From the NCBI GenBank assembly GCA_046759305.1, contig JBHIBY010000074.1, positions 1-10,891 of the forward strand: a stretch of 10,891 nt of DNA, given 5' to 3'. This document shows positions 6,343 through 10,891 of the stretch, piece by piece (the stretch's first letter is position 1; every line of letters starts with the position of its first letter). The stretch is from JADFRG01 sp046759305. Its GTDB lineage: Bacteria; Chloroflexota; Anaerolineae; Anaerolineales; E44-bin32. The notes under the pieces were generated by a model. It saw nothing but the letters and a program-made list of their open reading frames with translations. It ran no database searches and was not told the DNA's origin. The translations under genes and the position numbers were made by a program.

Positions 6343-7185
6343 ATGATTGAGAAGCGTCAATGGTCTAACAAAAAGCTGTCCACAGGCTACGCGGACGTGA
6401 ATGGAACGCGTCTTTACTACGAGCTGGCCGGAGCCGGGCATTCCATTGTGCTGATCCATGGCTTCACCCTTGATACCAGAATGTGGGATGACCAATTCGA
6501 AGCCTTTGCCCAGTATTACCGTGTTCTCCGATACGACGCGCGTGGCTTCGGCCGTTCCGAAGTGCCGGCTGCTAAGAGCTACTCCCACAGTGATGATCTA
6601 ATGGCTTTGCTGGAGCACGTGGGAGTATCAGACGCATATATCCTTGGTCTTTCCCTGGGCGGGAGCCTAGCAACAAACTTCACGCTGGCATATCCTGAAG
6701 CATCCCGCGCTCTTATCCCAGTGGCACCGGGACTCAGGGGATTCAAGGTGTCCCCGGAGGTGGCTGGATGGTTGCAGTCGCTTTCAACCTCAGCTAGAGC
6801 AATCGGTGTAGAGGCTGCGAAAGAGACTTGGCTCGGCCTGCCTTGGTTCACACCCGCGCAGCAGAAGCCTGGTGTCTATTCCCGTATTCGGCAGATAGTT
6901 TCCGATTATTCGGGCTGGCATTGGCTTAATGAGAATCCTGTACTTCTCAGCGATCCGCCAGAGATGGAGCTGTTGGACAGGATTACGGTGCCGACGCTCC
7001 TGATCGTTGGTGACCAGGATGTGTCTGACAATCATGTCGTTGTTGACCTTATGCAGCAAGCGATCCCCAATGCACGAAAGGTCGTGATACCGGGCGTCGG
7101 CCACATGTCCAATATGGAAGATCCTCAGAGATTCAATGAGATTGTCTTGGACTTTCTTGCGGATATTGACTCTACCGCCAAATAA
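6343..7185 (+). CDS. Alpha/beta-fold hydrolase
   Basis: This 280-residue, soluble alpha/beta hydrolase has the complete catalytic apparatus: the oxyanion-hole HG (H39-G40) in VLIHGFTLD, the nucleophile elbow G102-L-S104-L-G-G107, the acid in IVGDQDVSD (D226 most likely, or D224), and the His in GVGHMSNMEDP (H254). The DARGFGRS stretch at 65-72 and the C-terminal 'PQRFNEIVLDFL' are typical of the 3-oxoadipate enol-lactonase / haloperoxidase-like branch, but the substrate cannot be told from sequence alone. The open frame begins at 6262. ATG 6343 is chosen because AGGAGAGG (6330-6337) precedes it by five bases and family homology begins soon after. There is no signal peptide. It appears to stand alone, with about 490 gene-poor bases after it. 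Confidence 0.93.
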   Translation: MIEKRQWSNKKLSTGYADVNGTRLYYELAGAGHSIVLIHGFTLDTRMWDDQFEAFAQYYRVLRYDARGFGRSEVPAAKSYSHSDDLMALLEHVGVSDAYILGLSLGGSLATNFTLAYPEASRALIPVAPGLRGFKVSPEVAGWLQSLSTSARAIGVEAAKETWLGLPWFTPAQQKPGVYSRIRQIVSDYSGWHWLNENPVLLSDPPEMELLDRITVPTLLIVGDQDVSDNHVVVDLMQQAIPNARKVVIPGVGHMSNMEDPQRFNEIVLDFLADIDSTAK

Positions 7186-7678
7186 CTTGCTGGAGCCGAC
7201 CCGGCCTCAGCCAGCGGTGTTGGTGAGTGTTGATCAGCCCGGCCGCTCCCTGGCCTAAGTCCTCCAGGATAGGCAGCTCGCACCCGTTAGGCCGGAGCGT
7301 ATCCTCTCTGATCGTAGGGAATCGAAGCGCAAGTGACACCACCTCCGACTTCACCCATGCTCGCATGGGCCCGTAGCGTTCTCGTAACTGTCCATCAATA
7401 AACTGTCAATTGAGGGGGTAACGACGACTAGTCAGCCTTCAACGGCTTAGGGCTTCTCGGCCGAGCGGCGTTTGGTTCCGGGGATTTTTGGATGCATCGC
7501 AGGAATGCTGGCTAGAGCTGCGGCCGGGTAACCTCATCGCCTGCTGGAGGAACGGCGAGCTGAGGAGCCTGGACGATTGCGGCGACCGTTGGGATCGGCC
7601 GGAGCTTTCGTTGGCCCCGATTATTGGGGCCTTCGGCTCACTTGATGAGCAGGGTATTTCGTAGACTGGAGGGGTGAC
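7186..7678. other. Gene-poor intergenic region
   Basis: No convincing gene was found in these 493 bases. A minus-strand frame (7172-7405, about 77 codons after an upstream stop) reads as mildly plausible protein (FIDGQLRERYGPMRAW, later ELPILEDLGQG). It has no ribosome binding site, resembles nothing I know and overlaps the end of the hydrolase gene, so at most it is a gene remnant. Two small inverted repeats are present: CTCGGCCGAG at 7456-7465, and GGCCCC/GGGGCC around a 7-base loop at 7613-7631. The second has no T tract and is not a good terminator. A promoter for the gene at 7730 should lie here, but I could not identify one. Confidence 0.6.
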
Positions 7679-7729
7679 GTGACTGATGCAAACGAGGCAT
7701 CCGATTTACAACTTGAAAGGAGCACTACG

Positions 7730-8296
7730 ATGGGAATATCGAACATCGCGCTCGGCGTGGCAGGGCTGTGGATTATCTCGCTGCTGACCCTGTTCGTTGC
7801 GTTTTCCGGCTCGCAGTTGTTTGACTACATCAGCACGGGCACATCTATCTTGGCCGGGATTGGTATGTTGGTGCTGGTTTGGAACCTCAGCGGACCACTA
7901 GGTGGGGAGCAGCAGACGATCAAGATGGTTGTCGGCCTGGCGGGCGGTGTGGTGTACGTCGCCGCCTCCGCGCTCGTTCTGGTCCAAATTCGTAGCTTCG
8001 AACAACTATCCTCTTGGGTGATGGGTGGTCTGGCTATCTATGGCGTGTGGATGATTCTTACCGGTGCCTCGCCGATAGGAGACAGCACCGCGCTCGTGCG
8101 CGGCCTGGGAATCGTGGTCGGGGTTGGGTTCCTCCTGCTGTTTATCTCCGTGCTCTCCATAGGACCAATGGATCCGATGTCAGAGGCCGCGAGCGACGCG
8201 AATCCAGTAATGGTGATCGCGCAATTCATTGGCGGGGGAGCGGCCTACTTGGTCTTTCCGGTGTGGCTCTTCCTGTTGGCCCGGCTCCTTCGCTAG
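7730..8296 (+). CDS. Hypothetical six-helix membrane protein
   Basis: This 188-residue polytopic membrane protein has hydrophobic helices at about 6-26, 34-52, 65-87, 95-112, 124-144 and 160-185. A short acidic loop (PMDPMSEAASDANP) precedes the last helix. No known family or catalytic motif was recognised. Two starts compete. ATG 7730 has AGGAG seven bases upstream and begins just before helix 1. GTG 7679 has GGAGGGG about four to six bases upstream and would add a 17-residue polar N terminus. The ATG is preferred, but the GTG cannot be excluded. The broken membrane gene at 8407 follows on the same strand after about 110 bases. Confidence 0.75.
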   Translation: MGISNIALGVAGLWIISLLTLFVAFSGSQLFDYISTGTSILAGIGMLVLVWNLSGPLGGEQQTIKMVVGLAGGVVYVAASALVLVQIRSFEQLSSWVMGGLAIYGVWMILTGASPIGDSTALVRGLGIVVGVGFLLLFISVLSIGPMDPMSEAASDANPVMVIAQFIGGGAAYLVFPVWLFLLARLLR

Positions 8297-8397
8297 CAAG
8301 CTTCGAATCGAATCCATGCTGGCTGCTGCCGGGCCCTTTCCGGCCAAATGTGCATTCCGCCCGTCAATATGGCCGGCAACAAGTAAACATCGGGAAG

Positions 8398-8403
8398 GGA
8401 GGT
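8398..8403 (+). promoter_or_regulatory. Ribosome binding site marking the start of the interrupted membrane gene
   Basis: GGAGGT, within GGAGGTGAT that fully complements the 16S rRNA 3' end, lies just before GTG 8407. The spacing is short. It shows that the 39-codon frame upstream of the TGA once began a real gene. Confidence 0.6.
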
Positions 8404-8406
8404 GAT

Positions 8407-8802
8407 GTGAAAGCGAGCCAGACCCCAGCGATTGTAGCCCTGGGTTCAACCCTACACTATGTTGTTGGCTTCGAACTTTCGATTGGGTCGCTGCCATTTG
8501 CGCTCTATATGCTCATAAATCGTTGAGTTCCGGTTTTCTTCGGGATCCGTTTCTACGGCGGTAGTTTCATCGAGAAATTGGGGGGATTTGATGCGCTGCT
8601 TGTTTCGAGCTTCGCATCTCTCATGATCACCGCTGTCAATATCCTCGTGGGTTACTGGCTGGCCAAGTCTCTCAGGCTGGGCGGGATCTTGGGCTTGTTC
8701 CTTTTTCCGGTCGGTATGTTCTTTGCGTTGGGCTACGGCGCTCCCATCACGAATGTCCTGCATCCAATCATGGCATTGGTTATCGTGCTGGCATGGGGGT
8801 AA
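8407..8802 (+). pseudogene. Membrane protein gene interrupted by an in-frame TGA
   Basis: From GTG 8407 the frame runs 39 codons and stops at TGA 8524-8526. The same frame then continues without a break for 91 more codons to TAA 8800-8802. Read through, it would be a 131-residue protein with about four membrane helices. The first is before the TGA (ALGSTLHYVVGF and on, to ALYMLINR). After it come VPVFFGIRFYGG, DALLVSSFASLMITAVNILV, a helix around GGILGLFLFPVGMFF, and one around HPIMALVIVLAWG. The stop therefore falls between helix 1 and the family's loop. The downstream part has only a TTG at 8578 with no ribosome binding site, so it is unlikely to be made alone. A single CGA-to-TGA or TGG-to-TGA change is the simplest cause. 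Sequencing error or natural readthrough remain possible. The family is unknown. Confidence 0.65.
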
Positions 8803-8941
8803 CTGAGATGATTCGGGACACTCAGCTAAGTGTTGGGCATGCCGAAGCTCCAGCGAGAAAGTACCAAGGATTTGGGTCGCAGCTCAGCGGAATGCGGAAC
8901 CTTATGGAAGACGCAAGAGATATTCGCGATGCGGGTTCCTG

Positions 8942-8988
8942 AAAAAGGGGGTAGGTCCGCCTTATCGATCGCCGGTGCGTACCTACCC
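8942..8988 (-). terminator. Rho-independent terminator of the TPR-CopD operon
   Basis: On the minus strand the arm GGGTAGGT, plus three more pairs (GCG/CGC) after one mismatch, closes on ACCTACCC and then CCTTTTT. In plus-strand terms the arms are 8949-8960 and 8977-8988, with AAAAA at 8942-8946. It lies 28 bases after the stop of the CopD-like gene. The loop is about 16 bases, rather large, but the stem and T run are clear. The remaining stretch 8803-8941 holds no convincing feature. Confidence 0.75.
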
Positions 8989-9015
8989 TCAGCTCTTTGT
9001 GGATGCGGAAGTCGG

Positions 9016-9504
9016 TCAGGCGGTGCGCGCAAGCGCGGTGAGCCCCAGTATCAGAATTCCGACCACCAGGCTCAATCGATTCAGGAGCGTAATCTCTCCA
9101 GCAAGCTTGTCGGAAGCTTCGACATCCTGCTTCAATGCCAGGCGCGACAGTCGAGGATTAATCACCCAGGTCTGGTAGGCGGCAACCAGGATCATCAAAC
9201 CTACCGCGATGTGCTTTGTGAAAATGGCGCGCGACCAGGGGCTGGAGAAGGCGAAGAGTCCTTCGTAGTTCGGATTTCCAGACATCTGGAACAGCCCTGT
9301 GCCGATCAGAATCAAGAGGCTTAGCCAGGCCAACGGCTGAAATCTTCGCCGCATGTCGTCTGCCAGCCGGCCACGTTCGGCCGGCGCTCGCTCGAGGGCT
9401 GGGCTTACGACAACGGCCTGGTAGAAGAGGCCACCAATCCACACGATCGTGGACCCCATGTGCAGCCAGAAAGCGAAGGTGAGTGCCGCTTGATCCAACG
9501 TCAT
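9016..9504 (-). CDS. CopD-like integral membrane protein
   Basis: This 162-residue four-helix membrane protein (helices at about 5-34, 55-75, 93-114 and 140-160) resembles the CopD / copper-resistance D domain family. It has His15 in LHMGSTIVWIGGLFYQAVV, the Trp-Ile-Gly-Gly motif typical of helix 1, RRFQPLAW before helix 2, and Lys97-His98 in helix 3. CopD proteins sit in the inner membrane and have been linked to copper uptake, though many members are uncharacterised. The frame is open to 9696, but the 64-residue extension is non-homologous and overlaps two small ORFs in another frame, so ATG 9504 is preferred. That ATG overlaps the stop of the preceding small ORF as ATGA, implying coupled translation. 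It is the last gene of the minus-strand operon and is followed by a terminator. Confidence 0.8.
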   Translation of the reverse strand: MTLDQAALTFAFWLHMGSTIVWIGGLFYQAVVVSPALERAPAERGRLADDMRRRFQPLAWLSLLILIGTGLFQMSGNPNYEGLFAFSSPWSRAIFTKHIAVGLMILVAAYQTWVINPRLSRLALKQDVEASDKLAGEITLLNRLSLVVGILILGLTALARTA

Positions 9505-9602
9505 GCCAGAAGTGTTGCCGAATCGCACGGCGGTGGTGATTCGGTGCCTTGCAGCATGTGAAGCCCGAACGCGATGGCAAACACAGCGTGACCCGGCATC
9601 AT
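9501..9602 (-). CDS. 33-residue single-helix small ORF coupled to the CopD-like gene
   Basis: The product begins MMPGHAVFAIAFGLHMLQG and ends with a Pro/Ser/Thr-rich tail (PPPCDSATLLA). One short hydrophobic helix carries a Leu-His-Met motif that matches helix 1 of the CopD-like protein just downstream (TFAFWLHM). Its start overlaps the stop of the preceding small ORF, and its stop overlaps the start of copD, both as ATGA. That arrangement is typical of real, translationally coupled genes. It aligns without gaps over its last 17 residues to the neighbouring small ORF (9 identical), and the Pro, Ser and Ala codons there differ at third positions. It could be a small membrane subunit or a decayed duplicate of the CopD N terminus. 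The function is unknown. Confidence 0.55.
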   Translation of the reverse strand: MMPGHAVFAIAFGLHMLQGTESPPPCDSATLLA

Positions 9603-9696
9603 CCCTCGGGTGTAGCGGATTCGGTTGGCGGCGCAGGTTCATTGCCTTCCAGCATGTGCAGCCTGAAGGCGAAAATGAGCGCAGCTTGATCAGCAT
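9599..9696 (-). pseudogene. Paralogous small single-helix ORF, frameshifted just after its start
   Basis: In one frame this reads DQAALIFAFRLHMLEG followed by NEPAPPTESATPEG and a TGA at 9599-9601, but that frame has no start codon. ATG 9696, which overlaps the TPR gene's stop as TGATG, is one base out of phase. Inserting a single base near 9691 would give a 32-residue ORF starting Met-Leu-Asp-Gln, very close to the CopD start Met-Thr-Leu-Asp-Gln. Over 39 bases (GATCAAGC... to CACATG) 33 match the copD start. So this looks like a homologue of both the next small ORF and CopD helix 1, disabled by a one-base deletion or misread by a sequencing error. Confidence 0.5.
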
Positions 9697-10691
9697 CAGC
9701 CCACTTCAGGCGTAGGAGTTGCGGTGGGAGGAACCTCCAAGGTTCCTTCACGCGTGGCAGTCGGAGTGGGTGCTGGGGGTGGGGCGGTTGCTGTTCGGCA
9801 CGCATCCCTTACCGCCGTAGCGGTCGGCTCGAGGTCCTCGTTAATGATGACCTCCAGGGAGACATCCAGCAGTTCTTCCGCTGCGCAAGGGTCTCCCCCG
9901 CTCGCTAACAGTAGGGCATGCATCGACAACGAGTGGGCGTACTTCCACGCAACATCATTGCGAATGCCAGGCGCAACCGAATAAACCACCTCAAAGTAGA
10001 AGGCGGCCTGTTCCCAATTGAGTCCATAGAAGCTGTTTGCGGTTAGGTACAGCTGCGCCCAGCTTCGCCAATTGTTGGCATCCTCATCCAGCAATGCAAA
10101 GCTCTCGGCAAGACTCAGGTCGTAGATCCCCTCTTCCAGCAGCTTGTCCTGCGAAATGCGGCGAATACCGCGGTTGCGCAGGGCTGCGTACATCAGTCCA
10201 TCCGCTTCCACGGCCCGAAATTCGCTGTCCTTAGCACGCATTGCGAGCAGATGGGCGATGGTTGCATCCCAGTCGCCGTCTTCGAAGGCCGCGTGTGCCA
10301 TGTCAAAGATCTCCTGGACTGGAGCTAAATTGGGAGTTGGCGTCATCGGAGGAGCGGTTTGCGTGGGAAGGGGTTCGCTCAAGCCAAGCAGCGCCTCTGC
10401 CAGGCGTTCAGGAGCCTGCGGGAAGCCGGGGTCTATCTGGATGATGTATTCAAAACGCTGACGGGCGACGTCATAGCGCTCTTCATCCAGGTCGACCAGG
10501 CCCAGGGCAAACTGCTCCTGGGCAATGGAACTCACCTGCTCCACTTCTGCCTGGTCCCGCTCCGACTGTCCGACCAGATACCCCACAGCGGCTGCAAAAC
10601 CCAGCAAGAGCAGCGTGATGGGGAGCACCCACAGCAAGAGCCGCCATGATGTCCCAGAACCGGACTCCTTTTCCGATTGCACGGGCGGCAT
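9696..10691 (-). CDS. Membrane-anchored TPR-like protein with Pro/Thr-rich tail
   Basis: This 331-residue protein has a short basic/polar N terminus, one membrane helix at about 16-40 (WRLLLWVLPITLLLLGFAAA), then an extracytoplasmic helical region. TPR-like units lie at about 57-90 (FALGLVDLDEERYDVARQRF) and 124-157 (AHAAFEDGDWDATIAHL), with further helical repeats to about 285. A Pro/Thr linker lies at 107-123 and a Pro/Thr/Ala tail at 301-331 (PPPAPTPTAT, then PPTATPTPEVG), a style common in secreted Chloroflexota proteins. The frame is open to 10826, but ATG 10691 is preferred because it sits just before the membrane helix; its ribosome binding site is weak. It probably acts as a scaffold outside the membrane, partner unknown. 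It heads the operon with two tiny ORFs and the CopD-like gene, and its stop overlaps the next ATG. Confidence 0.85.
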   Translation of the reverse strand: MPPVQSEKESGSGTSWRLLLWVLPITLLLLGFAAAVGYLVGQSERDQAEVEQVSSIAQEQFALGLVDLDEERYDVARQRFEYIIQIDPGFPQAPERLAEALLGLSEPLPTQTAPPMTPTPNLAPVQEIFDMAHAAFEDGDWDATIAHLLAMRAKDSEFRAVEADGLMYAALRNRGIRRISQDKLLEEGIYDLSLAESFALLDEDANNWRSWAQLYLTANSFYGLNWEQAAFYFEVVYSVAPGIRNDVAWKYAHSLSMHALLLASGGDPCAAEELLDVSLEVIINEDLEPTATAVRDACRTATAPPPAPTPTATREGTLEVPPTATPTPEVG

Positions 10692-10759
10692 TATACCGTA
10701 GGGGCTGCAATGGCCTTGTTTGAGGCGCCATGATAGTCCACATCCTTGGCACCTTTCAC

Positions 10760-10803
10760 TTATGTTTAGAGATGACGCCGTCCTGAGGTCGCTAATTAGC
10801 CCC
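10760..10803. repeat. 44-base repeat, copy 1
   Basis: This copy begins TTATGTTTAGA and ends AATTAGCCCC. It is 39 of 44 identical to the copy at 10848-10891. It lies upstream of the TPR gene (about 70 bases beyond the chosen start). The central element is CGTCCTGAGGTCG, an imperfect inverted repeat. A 31-codon frame (10762-10857) begins at its ATG but has no ribosome binding site. Confidence 0.75.
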
Positions 10804-10847
10804 AATCCAACGCTCCAGTGCGCCATGTCAACCGCACAGGGGTCCTT

Positions 10848-10891
10848 TTATGTTTAGAAATGACGCCGCCCTGAGGGCGTTAGTTAGCCCC
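10848..10891. repeat. 44-base repeat, copy 2 (reaches the window edge)
   Basis: This copy begins TTATGTTTAGA and ends AGTTAGCCCC at the last base of the window. It is exactly 88 bases downstream of copy 1, with a 44-base unrelated spacer between. Its centre is a perfect CGCCC-TGA-GGGCG hairpin, where copy 1 carries a mismatch. The copy may be longer, or more copies may follow outside the window. The ATG at 10850 has AGGGG eight bases upstream, so it could also begin a truncated gene reading MFRNDAALRALVSP. Confidence 0.7.

Noticed and set aside
7613..7631. GGCCCC-GATTATT-GGGGCC hairpin as a terminator
   Set aside because: The stem is short, no T run follows in either direction, and it is about 430 bases after the hydrolase stop.
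8328..8344. GCCGG/CCGGC hairpin after the six-helix membrane gene
   Set aside because: Only five base pairs and no T tract. It is too weak to call as a terminator.
8524..8526. TGA as a selenocysteine codon in the interrupted membrane gene
   Set aside because: The bases after the TGA form only a 3-base-pair CCG/CGG pairing, nothing like a bacterial SECIS stem-loop. A small polytopic membrane protein with no redox motif is also an unlikely selenoprotein.
8830..9324. 164-codon plus-strand ORF covering the terminator and the copD 3' half
   Set aside because: It is antisense to the CopD-like gene, low in hydrophobic pattern, lacks a ribosome binding site and runs through the terminator hairpin. 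It is a shadow frame.
10760..10891. CRISPR array
   Set aside because: There are only two repeats and they differ at 5 of 44 positions within an apparent pair. CRISPR repeats are nearly identical. No cas-like gene is in the window.

Overview
The window is about 57% GC by eye, with tightly packed genes. It looks like a chromosomal segment of a Chloroflexota (Anaerolineae-like) bacterium. The evidence is indirect: a SARP/BTAD-type regulator fused to unusual C-terminal domains, a membrane-anchored TPR protein with Pro/Thr-rich 'PTPTAT'-type linkers and tail, many small multi-pass membrane proteins of no known family, and frequent GTG/TTG starts. No rRNA, tRNA, transposase or CRISPR array was seen.

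Layout. (1) 1-431 (+): a DUF5655-type protein with an N-terminal zinc ribbon. (2) 549-3965 (+): an extended -10 promoter candidate, then a membrane-tethered SARP-like regulator, an intergenic stem-loop, an 83-residue Lys-rich peptide ending in Phe-Trp-Trp-Trp, and a class I isoprenoid synthase-fold enzyme. This is the highlight. A peptide with a C-terminal Trp beside an isoprenyl-synthase-like enzyme recalls the ComX/ComQ prenylated pheromone pair of Bacillus. The adjacent six-helix membrane transcription factor could be the receiver. (3) A strong stem-loop at 4066-4093 separates this cluster from the convergent rnz-fmdB pair (-), which encodes ribonuclease Z and a FmdB-type zinc ribbon. (4) 5553-6008 (-): an unknown membrane protein. 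It is divergent from an alpha/beta hydrolase (6343-7185, +), with a GC-rich palindrome between them. (5) 7186-7678: gene-poor DNA. (6) 7730-8296 (+): an unknown six-helix membrane protein. It is followed by a four-helix membrane protein gene broken by one in-frame TGA (8407-8802). (7) 8942-10691 (-): a rho-independent terminator closes an operon reading TPR protein, two tiny homologous single-helix ORFs, then a CopD-like membrane protein. All are joined by stop/start overlaps of 1-4 bases. (8) 10760-10891: two copies of a 44-base repeat with an 88-base period, the second running to the window edge.

How the genes may work together. The 699-3965 block reads as a self-contained signalling module: peptide precursor, prenyl-modifying enzyme and membrane-bound transcription factor. 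That function is inferred from gene adjacency and motifs and has not been demonstrated. The 9016-10691 operon links an extracytoplasmic TPR protein to a CopD-type membrane protein. Its two small ORFs resemble CopD's first helix and each other, so they look like products of local duplication.
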